Shown here: piece by piece, positions 30,031 through 42,100 of the stretch
How positions within the stretch are numbered: the stretch's first letter is position 1
Layout: each line of letters starts with the position of its first letter
DNA from: Caenorhabditis remanei
Lineage: Eukaryota; Nematoda; Chromadorea; Rhabditida; Rhabditidae
DNA: 64,000 nt
Assembly (NCBI RefSeq): GCF_010183535.1
Contig: NC_071328.1
Location: 14,384,001-14,448,000, forward strand
Direction: 5' to 3'
Made by a program: the position numbers and the translations under genes
Notes under the pieces: generated by a model
Told to the model about the DNA's origin: nothing
What the model saw: only the letters and a program-made list of their open reading frames with translations
The model's database searches: none

Positions 30031-31918
30031 TCACTTTTTCTCTTCATCCTTCTTTTCCTCTTTCTTTTCCTCTTTCTTTTCCTCCTTCTTATCCGTCTTA
30101 TCCTTTTTGTCATCCTGAAAAAATACATGAAAGTTTAAAGACGCATATCTCAAAAATGGGTGGAGCTAACAAAAAGTTGTCCACTACAAAAATGATCTTC
30201 AAGACATTTTACATATTTTTTTAGTTGACAGCTTTTTGATAGCTCCGCCCACTTTTGAGCTATGCACCTTTAAAAATTGCGGGCGAGAGAGTGTGCGAAA
30301 CGAGGAGGGCGTCTCGTTTCTCTGCGTCTCTTACCCTCTCGCGCCGTATTGCTACCATCTTTAAAGACGCGTATCTCAAAAGTGGGCGGAGCTAGAGAAA
30401 AACCGTCAACTACAAAAATGTAGCCCTGGTTTTGATCTACAAGAAAAACATAAATTGTAAAATTTGGATAAAAAATAAAAAAGTTACAATGCTTCAAAGT
30501 CTAGCAATTTTTTTGAGGTCTTTTCCCATCTTTAAAGGTGTATATCTCAAAAGTGGGCGGAGCTATCTGAAAAGTTGTCAACTACAAAAATGTAGCCCAG
30601 GTTTTGATCTACACAGAGAACACAAAAATCAAGACCTACCCTATCCGAGACCTCCGTAATAATGGGGTTTTCAACGAGCGCATCTCGTTTCTGATCCTTT
30701 TTCGATCCCTCCTTTTTGGATGTCTCTTTTTTGACCTCTTCCACTTTTTTCACGTCTTCTTCTTTCTTTTCCTCTTTCTTTTCCTCTTTCTTTTCCTCTT
30801 TCTTTTCATCTTTTTTCTCATCTTTATCCGATTTTTTCGATTTTTTCTCCGATTTTTTCTCCGATTTCTTTGGCTCCTCCCCCTTCTTCTCGTCCTTCTC
30901 TTCGGATTTCTTTTCTGATTTCTTCTTCTCTTCGGATTTTTTGTCGGATTTCTTCTCTTCTGATTTCTTCTCCGATTTCGCCTTTTCCTCCGTCTTCTTT
31001 TCCGACTTTTTCTCGGATTTTTTCTCGGATTTTTTGGGCTCCGCCTCCTCCTTTTTCACCTCTTCTTCCTTCTTCTTCTCCACCACGTTTTCTTCTTTTT
31101 TCTCCGCATCTGGAGCTTTCGGAGGACCCACCGGAGTGTCAGCCACAATCGGTGAGAATTGGGAGGTCACCGGTTTCACGGCTGCAAAAAATTGAAATTT
31201 TCATGAAAAATGGTTATGATTTTTGAAATCAGCTCGTCCCGAGCTTTCAGAAAAGTATAATTATGCCTATATTTGGTAAAAGTTGGGTCCCGGCACGAAA
31301 TTACGGTATGCGCCTTTAAACGGGGATACTGTAGTTTTCGTGGCGGGACCCAACTGACACCGAATGGGGTCATGATTATACTTTTCTAAAAGGTCTCGAC
31401 AAGCTGAACACCAATATTACAATTGTCTCAAATCAAAACTGAAAATTTTTCAAAATTTTTCTTATTTTTTGTTTTTCCTCAGTCAAATCAATCTTGCGGG
31501 AACTGAAAAGCCAATTATCGGATTCAGCTCGTCAAGAGCTTTTAGAAAAGTATAATCATGACCGTATTTGGAGCGAATTGGGTCCCGCCACGAAACTACA
31601 GTAGCCCGTTTAATAGCGCATACCGTATTATCGTGGTGGGACCCAACTGACACCGAATATGGTCATGATTATACTTTTCTAAAAGCTCTCGACGAGCTGA
31701 TTAGGAATATCATAGCCAATTTTTAAAAGAATTAGTTTTCAGAAAACTCACGAGGCTGCTGAACACTCATCGTCGCCTGGTTCTTCTTCTTTTTCTGGAA
31801 TTTTCTATTTCTTTTTTTTGAATAATTTCAAAATACTCACTTTCCCGCCACAAAACGCGACGGCCATCGCCGGAAGAATCATAAGTTCCATAACGATGAG
31901 AACGATTTCCATCGACAT
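30031..31918 (-). CDS. Lys/Glu-rich protein with hydrophobic N-terminus, 248 aa
   Basis: Four exons join with matching phases: 31918-31841, 31794-31752, 31181-30640 and 30114-30031 (248 codons before the stop). The N-terminus (MSMEIVLIVMELMILPAMAV then AFCGG) is a hydrophobic segment, either a signal peptide or a membrane anchor, followed by KKKKKNQATM. Residues about 75-210 are almost only K, E, S and D, in repeats such as KKSEKKSEKK and KKEEKKEEKKEE, predicted to be a charged coil or disordered. The last exon ends KKDEEKK. No known domain was recognised. The hydrophobic start argues against a nuclear protein. Introns 2 and 3 carry foldback repeats. Confidence 0.8.
31229..31407. repeat. Intronic hairpin repeat, copy 1
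   Basis: Inverted arms start TCAGCTCGTC and end with CAAGCTGA, with AGAAAAGTATAATTATG mirrored by CATGATTATACTTTTCT and a GGGTCCCG/CGGGACCC inner stem. It lies in intron 2 of the Lys/Glu-rich gene. Confidence 0.85.
31524..31700. repeat. Intronic hairpin repeat, copy 2
   Basis: The same family as 31229-31407, in the same intron and orientation, starting TCAGCTCGTCAAGAGC and ending GCTCTCGACGAGCTGA. Confidence 0.85.
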
Positions 31919-32541
31919 TTTTCTTCGATTTTCAAATTTTTATCGACTTTCGACTTTTCGTTCACCCACGTGTCTCTTGAAGCGGTTTCTCGATTATCGA
32001 TTGATTTTGGGAATAATTGGAAAAGATGGGCGGGACGATTTAATTAGTTGAAAAAATGAGGGAAGGTCACAGGGGGGACGCGGGGCGTGTCAAGGGGAAA
32101 TGAAAATAAATTTCGAGATTTTTTGACAACTTCTAAATTTCTTTGATTTTACCCAAATCTTTCAAATTTAAACTTTTCTTGTAGATCAAAACCAGGACTA
32201 CATTTTTGTAGTTGACAACTTTTTGATAGCTCCGCCCACTCTTGAAATATGCGCATATAAAGATGGTAGGTTGGAAGCATCTGGAGGGAGAGACGCAGAG
32301 AAACGAGACGCCCTCCTCTTTTTGCACGCTCTCTCACCTTCTTATCTTTAAAGGCGCATATCTCAAAAGTGGGCGGGGCTATCGAAAAGTTGTCAACTAC
32401 AAAAATGTAGCTCTGGTTTTGATCTACACAATCAATAAAGCCGATCATGTCCAATTCTTTATTGCTGATACATAATTAGTCCTCAAATGTGTATAAAAGA
32501 GAGATAAAGAGTGTGTGTGTGTTTGAGAGAGAATCAGAGAA

Positions 32542-34673
32542 TTAGTTGAAGCTCGAATAGAGTCGTTGACGTTCCGAATACTTTCGCAAGAAGCGAATGA
32601 TTACAGTAATCGCGAGACTGACACAGAACGCGACGAGCAGCACGACGACCACTTGCATCTTCGTGCTATCCTCCTCCGTATCGCTCATCTTTGGAAATGG
32701 GCGTGTCGTACGGGCGGCTGGCTCCGGGGTGTACTGTAATAGCAAAAATTTAAGATCCCGTCATGCGTCTGGGGTGCCTGCGGCGCTAGAATTCTTATAG
32801 TCTGGCGCGCCTTCGGCGCACAAAATATTAAGAGAGAGACGCAGAGAGACGGCGCATATCTCAAAAGTGGGCGGCGCTACTAAAAAATTGTTAATTGCAA
32901 AAATGTAGAGGAGATTGTGATCTTTGTTTGTGTAGTTAACAACTTTTTGATAACTCCGCCCACTTTTGAGATATGCACCTTTAAAATTCACTTTTTTTTT
33001 TTGAAATTTTAGTGAAAATTGCTATTTTTTGACATCCCGTAACGACATTCTTTTTCAGCCAAACTATTTGAATTTATATTTATTTTGTAGACTAAATCCA
33101 GAGCTACATTTTTGTAGTTGAGAATTTTTCTCTAGCTCCTCCCACTTTCGAGATATGCGCCTTTAAAGATGGCACAACCAAAGCGACACTCAGCGGCGAG
33201 CGAGTGAAGAGACGCAGAGAAACGAGACGCCCTCCTAGGTCGCTATCTTCAAAGGCGCATATCTCAAAAGTGGGCGGAGCTATCAAAAAGTGGTCAATTG
33301 CAAAAATGTAGTTCTGGCTTTGATCTACAAGATTCACACAAATTCAAAAATGTGACACAATTAGAAAAACAGTTGTAGAGTTTCAAAGTTAGTCTATTTT
33401 TCAACAGAGAAAACTATTTTTTGGCTTCAGAATAATGAATTTTTTAAGATTTTTTTCGTCCTCATTGTTTGTTTTGAATTACCACCTGCCCACCGCTAAC
33501 TAGAGCGCTTTTGATCTAGAAGAAAATGTTCGTCGGTAGATCAAACTATACAATGCGCTCTACTCCCCCAAAAGAAACTAATCTTCGTCACAATTTTTGC
33601 CTTTTTCTAATCTGAAAATGTTGTTTTCCTTTACTTTTCCACCTGGATAGACACACTGCTTGATTATAAATTTTCGTTTTTAACGACTTTGAAAGAGACT
33701 AAAAAATTTTGATTAAAAATGTCAAAAAAAATTGATTGCGAAATCAACAAAAAACGCTATTTTTAGTGGGTATTGCGGTCTAGTTATCGGTTGGCGAGTT
33801 GTAGATCAAAATAAGCAATAATTAGACAGACCACGGTAAGATAGCACTAAATTTTTGCAATTTTATGAAAAAACTTGAGAAAAAATGATAAAAACCCACT
33901 TGATTGAAAAATAGTGTAAATTAGAAACATTGTAAACTTTTCATTTTTACTTGAATTCGCAAAATCTTATAATGATTGTGTAGATCAAAACCAGGGCTTC
34001 ATTTTTGTAGTTGAAAGTGTTTTGATAGCTCCGCCCACTTTTGAGATATGCGCCTTTAAAGATTTGGAGGGCGAGAGAGCGTGCGAAAAGAGGAGTGCGT
34101 CTCTCCCTCTCTTCTGACTTTCGCTCGCCTAGGTACCTATCTTTGAGCGCGCATATCTCAAAAGTGGGCGGAGCTATCAAAAAATTGTCAACTACAAAAA
34201 TGTAGAGCTAATTTTGATCTACAAGAAAAACTTAAAATAAAAAACTTTTTACAAAAAATGGCATAGTTACAATGCTTCAAAGTCAACCAATTTTTTTCAT
34301 ATTTTTCAAGCTAGATCCAATTTTTGAAGGCGCATATCTCAAAAGTAGGCGGAGCTAACAAAAATGATCAACTATCAAAATGTAGTCCGGGTTTTGATCT
34401 ACACAACCAATCCAAAAAATATCCTGAGTCCCCACATAGGCCTCCAAAAGTACCTTGTAGATCACAAACTTTTAAAAATGTAAATCAAAATACCAAGTGG
34501 AAAAACGACTTGGCGCCGTGCCAGGTACCTTTTATCTCAATTTCCTATTGGAAAATGTCGTCTGGCGCACTTCTGACGCATTTTTTGACACTTACCTCCC
34601 GAGCAATGACCACTGCACTATGGGCGCATGCGCCCATAGTCGCCAACAGCAAAATTAGGGAAAGTTGAGACAT
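32542..34673 (-). CDS. Small single-pass membrane protein, 89 aa
   Basis: Exon 1 (34673-34596) encodes a signal peptide-like start (MSQLSLILLLATMGACAHSA then VVIARE) and ends in phase 0 at GTAAGTG. Exon 2 (32733-32542) starts after TTACAG in phase 0 and encodes a short outer segment with PFPKMSDTEEDSTK, a transmembrane helix (VVVVLLVAFCVSLAITVIIR) and a basic tail. The predicted topology is type I: short ectodomain, one helix, about 18 residues inside. The 1862-bp intron is full of foldback repeats, and a further exon in it cannot be excluded. An alternative is a start at the internal Met of exon 2. The family is not recognised. Confidence 0.65.
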
Positions 34674-37381
34674 TTTTGGCGGGAAAATGGCGGGAAAAGT
34701 GAGTAAAACGGGAAGGGGGGTAACGAAGAGAGAGGGCAGATGTTTGTGTCGCCCGTGGCAACCGGAAAGAAATGAGAAAAAGGGGGCGGAGTCTTGGAGA
34801 AAAGTTGGGAATAGTGGGGGGAGATTGAAGTCGTTTCGAGAGGGGGATGGAAATAGACTAATGAGGAAAGGCATAAAAAGAAGCCATCGGGGAGACGACT
34901 ACTCTAGAAAATAGGGATTTAAATGTGTTCCGACCCCCCTTTCGGGGCGGTCAGAACACACTTTTTTTGGACATTAAACGGAGAAAAAAGCAATCTCCAT
35001 GATTAATACCTACTTTCTATGGAAATATCTCAAAAGTGGGCGGAGCTACGAGGAAATTGTCAACAACAAAAACAAAGATCAAATCTAGAACTACATTTTT
35101 GTAGTTGACAACTTTTTGATAGCTCCGCCCACTTTTGAGATATGCGTCTTTAAACATAGCGTCCTAGCAGCGACAGGGGAGGGCAAGAGTTGTGAATAGA
35201 AAGACGCGTCAGAGGCGCGCCAGACTTTCTCGTTCTAACAACAAAATTATAAAAAAAATGAAACTTTAAACATGTTGTGAAACCTCTTGTTACTTGTTTT
35301 TGAGTAAAAAAAATACAAAAAAACTTCTTTGTTTTTCAATTTTTGAAATAAATTTACTTTTATTTTTCGAAATTTTGAAAAGCTTTTCCGGATTCAGAAT
35401 TTGGCCAATGATTTTGATTACTATTTATTAATGTAGATCAAAACCCGGGCTACATTTTTGTAGTTGACGGTTTTTCAGAAGCTCCGCCCACTTTTGAGAT
35501 ATGCGGCTTTAAAGTTGAAAAAAACCATTTTTATCGCTGAAAAGTGATTTTTACATCAAAATGACCGTAAATATGCGATTTTTGACATAAAAATTCCCTC
35601 AAAACTGTATTTTTCATGTCAGAAAACCTATGTTTTGGTCAAAATCTGAGATTGGCCGAGAATAGGTACCAGGGTTCGATCCCGCTTGGGGTTAATTTTT
35701 GAGAAATTTTATTATTATTTTCAGTTTTGATCTATTTGGTCTTGTAGATCAAAACCAGGGCTACATTTTTGTAGTTGACAACTTTTTGATGGCTCCGCCC
35801 ACTTTTGAGATATGCGCCTTTAAAGAATGAATAGCGAAGTGCGCCGGAGGTACGCCATCCTGAGTATCTTCTTGATGACTAAACGTTCTCTGGGCGCCGA
35901 AGGCGCGCCAGACTATAAGCGTTCTAGCGCCGCAGGCATACCTGCTTACTTTTTAACACATTTATTCGCGTCGAAGGCGCGCCAGCCTGTTCTATTAATG
36001 CATTCCAGCGCCGAAGGCGCGCCAACCTCCATACGCTCTCTAGAGATGAAGACATCTGTGGTGTTCTTGTCCCATGTTATACAAATATAACACGGGACAC
36101 GGACACGCAGCTTCTGTCAACGACAGACTCTGCGTCTCCTGTCTATGCTCTCTCACTTCACACATTCTGTATGTGACTGTTTTGACCCCAGCGCCATACA
36201 GATAGAGCCTCTTTCCCTATCTGTCCCCCGACATTGTTTCACTTGAAGCATTCGTGTCCGTCATTTTTCTTTTTTACCTTTTTTTTAAACCATTTTCCCT
36301 CATTTTGATATTGTCAAATGTTTTTTTTTCCTCTTGTTAATAGTGTTACCCAAATTACCATAATACCCAAGTTTGAGGCGTCAATCAAAACTTTCAAGAG
36401 TTATATCTCAAAAGTGGGCGGAGTTATCAAAAAGTTGTCAACTATAAAAATGTAGATCAAACCTAGACCTTCATTTTTGTAGTTGACAACTTTTTGATAG
36501 CTCCGCCCACTTTTGAGATACGGGTCTTTAAAGATGTCTGGGGTGCCTGGTAGTTATTTAGAATCGGCTGGGGCGCCTTTGGCGCAAATGAAAAGTACAT
36601 TTAGAAATTAGCAATTTTATTCACACTGTATTTTTATTTGCGCCAAAGGCGCCCCAGCCGATTCTAAATAACGATTCTAGCGCCACAGGCACCCCAGACG
36701 GTTGTAAATAGACATTCTAGCGTCGCAGACATGTCTGCGCCAAAGGCGCGCCAGATCATGGATTTCCAGTGCCGCAGACATCTTTAAAGGCGGATATCTC
36801 AAAAGTGGGCGGAGCTAACAAAAAGTGATGAACTACAAAAATGTAGAGCGGGTTTTGATCTACACAACCATATTAGAAAAATCGCTATTTCAGCACGAAA
36901 AATGGATTTTTCTGATATTTTTTCAAAAAAAAAAGTTTGTTCTTCTTTTTCGTGGCGAGACTAATTTTCACTTTTCCACATAGAATCAGATTTTTATCTC
37001 AATTTATCTAAAATTATCTTCAGCAATCACCCTAATTATCCCAATTACCCTGATTACCCCTCATTGCCAGCGCTCTATTGTTCTCTCAATAGATCCTTCG
37101 TCATATGCTAATTCCCACATATCTCATTTGCCCTCCGCCACCTCTGGTCACCTCCATAAATTATTTGAGCCGCCCATCTTCCCGTAAATCCACACAAGCT
37201 CTAATCTTAATCCCACCAAGACCTTTTAGCCAGGAAGATGGGCGGCTCAGATAATATATGGAGGTGGAAGGGGTACCGATCGACACTCGTCGCCCTATGA
37301 GTATACTCTCATGACTAATGTTGTTATTACACTCGGTCCCCCCTCTTTCTGCTGCCCTTGTCCTCGCAACACCCTTTGTTT
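34674..37381. other. Intergenic, repeats only
   Basis: No gene was recognised. The interval contains foldback arms, a GC hairpin (about 34928-34965, TTCCGACCCC mirrored), and clusters of GCGCCxxxGGCGC words. A palindrome at 37141-37270 pairs CCGCCCATCTTCC with GGAAGATGGGCGG and CCTCCATAAATTATT with its near complement. Confidence 0.5.
35870..36785. repeat. Clusters of GCGCC-xx-GGCGC short palindromes
   Basis: Words such as GGGCGCCGAAGGCGCGCCAG, TCTAGCGCCGCAGGCA and GCGCCAAAGGCGCCCCAGC recur at about 35880-36030 and 36536-36785 (and at 32765-32822). The section 36560-36690 is a larger palindrome containing GATTCTAAATAACGA and GGGCGCCTTTGGCGC. Function unknown. Confidence 0.7.
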
Positions 37382-37720
37382 CATACTTGCAAAGCGGGCC
37401 GCCGCGTAACTCCCGTCAAACTCAATATTATGAGCTGAAAAATATACCAAAATGTAGATCTCGACGAGTTATATGTCCGTGACCTACTACGGGCCGGATT
37501 GCTATTCGTTAATGTGCCGCGGGCCGGGCTAGAATGGCTGTTTTGGCCAATTTCGCGATTTTTGACCCTTTTTCCCTGCCCGCGGCACATTAACGAATAG
37601 CCATCCGGCCCGTAGTAGGTCACGGGCATAGAACTCGTCGAGATCTACATTTTGGTATATTTTTCAGCTCATAATATTCATTTTGACGCGAGTTACGCGT
37701 CGGCCCGGTTTGCAAGTATG
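37382..37720. mobile_element. hAT-type palindromic MITE with 8-bp target duplication
   Basis: A 339-bp GC-rich palindrome with ends CATACTTGCAAA and TTTGCAAGTATG, flanked by CTTTGTTT on both sides (37374-37381 and 37721-37728). The same family as 672-949 and 5847-6225. Confidence 0.93.
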
Positions 37721-37776
37721 CTTTGTTTCACATTTCTTTTCGCTCCCCAAAAAATTTCCAAAACGCACATGATTGT

Positions 37777-38049
37777 CACAGGGTCTCGGGATGAGTAGTG
37801 AAATCGTATGCGCTCCACTAGACATTGGCGGCAAATTCAAATTTTAATTTTTTTTCAATTTGACGTTAAGCATTACGTTTTGATACGCAGCTTAATCGAC
37901 CACTTTTTGAGCAGATTTCTGTCAGTTTTCCCGCATTTTTGGCCAGTTTTTCAAAACAAAAATTTAAATTTATTTTGAATTTTGCGCTAAAACTTTAGCT
38001 GATTTCAGCGGAGCGCGTTTATTTTTATTACTCATCCCGAGACCCTGTG
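37777..38049. mobile_element. Inverted-repeat MITE with 6-bp duplication
   Basis: The ends CACAGGGTCTCGGGATGAGTA and complement flank an AT-rich middle of 273 bp in total. GATTGT is repeated on both sides (37771-37776 and 38050-38055). The class is uncertain. Confidence 0.82.
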
Positions 38050-39180
38050 GATTGTCAATTTTTCACCACGAAAAAATCTTTGTTTCCCAAATTTTTCGCT
38101 CAAAAAACCAATAATCTGTTGCTTTTTCCAATTTTTTCGTCTAAATTTACTGTTTTTAGCTTGAAAGCTCGGTTTTTTCCGGTAAAAACAAAAAAATTTT
38201 CAAAGTTTCTAGATAGAATTTTCCTGAAAACTCAAGAAAAAGTGATTTTTTCAAGTTTTTCTTGAAAAAAAGACGAAAAATCGAGATTTTTCACTGAACA
38301 ATGGAGTCTTCTCGATGAAAATTGCAGTAATAACTGAGAACTCGATGAGCGAATTTTATTTTAAAAAAAACCAATTTTTCACAATTTTTTTCGCTCAAAA
38401 CCCAAAAAATCTGCCGCTTTTTCCAATTTTCCATAGAAATTCACAATTTTTAGCTTAAAATCTCAGTTTTTCCTTATAAAATCTTCATTGAAAACGAAAA
38501 AATCGCAAAAAAATCGAACGAAAAACTTAATTTCCCACATTTTATGTCACTTTTTCGGTCATTTTTGGTGAGAAATTGCGATTTTCGTTCGATTTTTTGA
38601 TATTTTCGCTAAAAAATAGGTTTTTATCGATTTTCGTTGATTTTTACGTTTCCGATTGAGTTTTTACAGGTAAAACTGAAATTTTAAGCTAAAAACAGTG
38701 AAGATTTTTTGGTTTTTTGAGCGAAAAATTGAGAAAAATGAGTTTTTTAAATAAAATTCGCGCAATTTTCCAAGGTAAACCTCCATTTTTTGTGAAAAAT
38801 CGCGATTTTTCTGCATTTTATCATGAAAAACACCCAAAAATCACTATTTTAATCGATTTTTCATAAATTTTCTTCCTTTTTCCACGAAATAACAATTCGA
38901 AAGTAATTATTTCCCGCCGTATTCCTTTGTGTTTCTCGTCCACGGCCTCCACCCCTCAAAAGTGTGCGGACTTGCAAAATCTCGTCGCTGATTCGCTAGC
39001 TCCGCCCATTTTTCCGTGCGATGGCAGTTTTCTTGCAGTGGAAGAGTTTTTTCGTTTTTACGATATGCATTATTTATTTATTTTTATTCGCATTCGTCAT
39101 CAAATCCATCAAAATCTATCATTTTCCCTCAATTTTTTCGCGAAATATATCAAAAAATTGATAATTTTTCCAAAAATTCC
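38050..39180. other. AT-rich upstream region of helicase gene
   Basis: Nothing coding was supported. The sequence is rich in GAAAAATCGATTTTT-like words, as in many nematode intergenic regions. It should hold the helicase promoter, but no defined site was picked out. Confidence 0.4.
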
Positions 39181-39191
39181 ATTATTTCAGT
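39181..39191 (+). promoter_or_regulatory. Possible spliced-leader acceptor of helicase mRNA
   Basis: ATTATTTCAG ends at 39190, eight bases before the ATG at 39198, with no convincing upstream coding exon. This matches the usual spacing of nematode trans-splice acceptors, but an ordinary acceptor after a 5' non-coding exon looks the same. Confidence 0.5.
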
Positions 39192-39197
39192 GATAAA

Positions 39198-42100
39198 ATG
39201 GACTCGGACCCCGGTTTTTACTCGGGTTTCTTCCTCGGGCTTCTTCCTGACAAACCAAATGGGAATAACTTGATAAAAGTCGCCTGTTTTGAAGTGGGAA
39301 GCGATTTTCGACGGGTTTTGGACCTGGAAACGGCTGACGAGTGCAAATTCGCATATGGAGAGATGATTCACTTCAAACAACTGTAAGTTTTTGATTTTTC
39401 AGCGAAAAAATTATAATTTTTTGCTGAAAATATTGATTTTTCTCAATTTTTCTTACAGAACCGATCGTCTCGCACCGAAATCGTTGGTTAAATTGATAAA
39501 ACCGAATATCCAAATGTATCATCACGATAAAAGTATCACTGATGAGGCTGTGGTGAGTATTTGGTCGATTTGCAGTGAAAATCGGCTTAAAAACGTAAAA
39601 AATAAAATAAAAATCGATTTTCGAACAAAAAATCGTGTGAAAATCGATAATTTTCAATCCGGAAATGTTAAAAATCGTGGTTTTTTGGTATTTTTGGAGG
39701 TTTGAGAGCAATCCCCTCCCGTAAATCTACATTTTGGAGTGTTTTTGGCTCGATTTCCATCTTAAAAACTGAAAAATCGATAAATTTCACTCAGAAAACG
39801 TCAAAATATCGTTTTTTGAAGTTTTAAGCTTCAAATGGCTCGAATGACTCATCGGGGGGCGATTTACGCCCGTAAATCGACATCTTGACTTGAAAACTGT
39901 CAAAAAAACCGTTGAAAACAGCGGAAAAACTTGATTTTCAAGCAAAAAACAGGAGAAAATCGAGGAATTTTACCCGGAAATTGCTATTAAATTAAATAGG
40001 GAAAAAAATCGAGAAAATCCCTCGATTTTCACTAAAAATGGCGTTTTTTCTTGTTAAGAACGGATTTTAGTCGATTTTTTATCAATTTTCGAGCAGAAAA
40101 TAACCAGTTTTCTGGTTTTTACAATAAAAAACGCATTTTGAAGTTGAAAAACCTCAAAAAATCCGCTTTTCGACTCTAAAACCCCAAAAAATCAGAAAAT
40201 TCAGCTTTACAACTAAGCTCCGCCCCCTAACTTCTGAATTTCGCTTATTTCTATATATACCGCCAAAACTGTATTATAATGGAATGTATGTGCTGTTATA
40301 ATACAAGTTTTCACGGTATATATTCAATATAGGCGGAAGCTATGCCCAAATCATTCTTATATATAAAACGCATGGGGAGTCTGTCCATCTGTCCCAATGT
40401 CCGCAAATTTTTGAGAAATGAGAAAGAAAGGCGCCCGGGCCCAAAATCGAACTTGCGTTCTTTGCGCAGCAGCCAGGCTGGTTTTTAATAAAAACTGTCT
40501 AAGTCTCCGTAAGTGCGCTCTAATGAGAAACTAAGCTGAAAATCGGGATTTTCGAAACTTTTTTGATCGAAACATTTAAAATGAGATTTTTGGTCGATTT
40601 TCACTCAAAAAAGCCATTTTACCCTCATTTCCCCCAAATTTTCCATAAAAACCGGTTTCTGAGAAAGTGCGCTCTATTGATAAAGTTTTGGTGGAGCGTA
40701 GTTGCTACATTTTCAATAAGAATTCAGAGCGATTTTACCGATTTAGGGTCAATTTTCACCCTAAAAACCCATTTTTCCGCCGATTTTCTTGAATTTTCAC
40801 ATTTCGTTATCATTCTTATATATAAAAGACACTTGGCCGTTGTCTGTTTGTCTGAGGCGCTGTCCGCAACGGTTTTGGAAAGAGGAGAGAAACTGAACAG
40901 CGGGCAAAACCGAACTGGCGTGCTTTTGTCAGCGACAGCCGCTTTAGACCAGTCGGCCATGCGTGCACTTTTGAAAAGGGGTGGCCACGTAAATGAGGAG
41001 GGACCAGCTGGATGAACCGCCGAAGGCGGGCAGACAAGCTGGTTTATATATATATAAATATACCGCCAAAACTGCATACTTGTCACGGGCCGGGCCGGGC
41101 CGGGCCGAAATCAGGAAAAATCTCGGCCCGGCCCGGCCCGTGGCCCGGCCCGGCCCGCTCGGCCCGTTTTGAAACATTTTTTCAAAACATTTTGAGTTTT
41201 TGAATTTTTTTTGGAAATTTTTTGAAAAAAGTATAGTTTTCGAGTAAACATTTAAAATTGAATCAAAATGTGAATATGTAATGATAATTTAAGCATTTTT
41301 ACTGTTTTTTTTCGAAAAATTTCAAAAAAAAATTGGTAAAAATGGGTACCCATTTTTGAATCCGGGCCGACCGGGCCGGGCCGGGCCGAGAGAAATTTCG
41401 GCCCGATTTTTGACAAGTATGCAAAACTGTATTATAATATAATGGCATGTATGTGTCGTTATACCGCAAAAACTGGATTCCAACGGGCGGTGCCGTTTTA
41501 TTAGGAGGTCTCTGAGGATTCTCCTAATAAACCGGCACCCTTCCCGTTGAGATTCAGTCTTTCCGGTATATATACAATATAGGCGGAAGCTATGCCCAAG
41601 TTTTCATTTTTCAGACGTTTCAATGCGAAAATTTTCTGTTTTTATTAGATTCTTTGAAAAAATCGAACTGATCAGGATTTCGCCTTCAAAAAACGGTAAA
41701 GTTTCGCCAAAAATGGCACATTTCCTCGTTTTCAGTCAATTTTTTCCCGTTTTAACCCTAAAATTTCTGAAAAGTCTTGAAAATTACAGTTCGCAACGAT
41801 GCCTCGCCCCTGGAAACTAGTTTAACTATTCCCGGCACAAACAATACCATTTTTCTGGTTTTTACCATAAAAAAAAGTTTTTTGAAGTTGAAAAACCTGA
41901 AAAAATCCAATTTTCAACCCTAAAACCCCCCAAAAAATCAGAAAATCCCACTAGGCTCCGCCCCCTAGCTTCTGAATTTTTCATATTTCTATAAATACCG
42001 CCAAAACTATATTATAAGGGCATATATGTGCCCTTATAATACAGGTTTTCACGGTATATATACAATATAGGCGGAAGCTATGCCCAAATTTTCAATTTTT

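Larger units (their letters stand above)
29256..36865. repeat. Foldback repeat family, about 20 arm copies
   Basis: Each arm reads about GCGCATATCTCAAAAGTGGG-CGGAGCTATC-AAAAAGTTGTCAACTAC-AAAAATGTAG, then TTTTGATCTACA. Paired, inverted arms with a short spacer containing CTCTGCGTCTC form hairpins at about 29634-29860, 30210-30450, 32185-32440, 32855-32985, 33090-33335 and 33975-34225. Single arms occur near 30130, 30530, 34325, 35020-35165, 35430, 35740, 36390-36535 and 36780. Many lie in introns of the two genes here. Probably a MITE-derived family; no shared target duplication was worked out. Confidence 0.8.

Noticed and set aside
30716..31195. Long Ser/Phe-rich plus-strand frames over the Lys/Glu-rich exon
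   Set aside because: They are the antisense reading of AAG/GAA-rich codons. The minus strand has matching splice phases over four exons, the plus strand does not.
40944..41203. Gly/Pro/Arg-rich frames near 41 kb
   Set aside because: They come from CGGGCC runs of the hAT MITE at 41075-41421.
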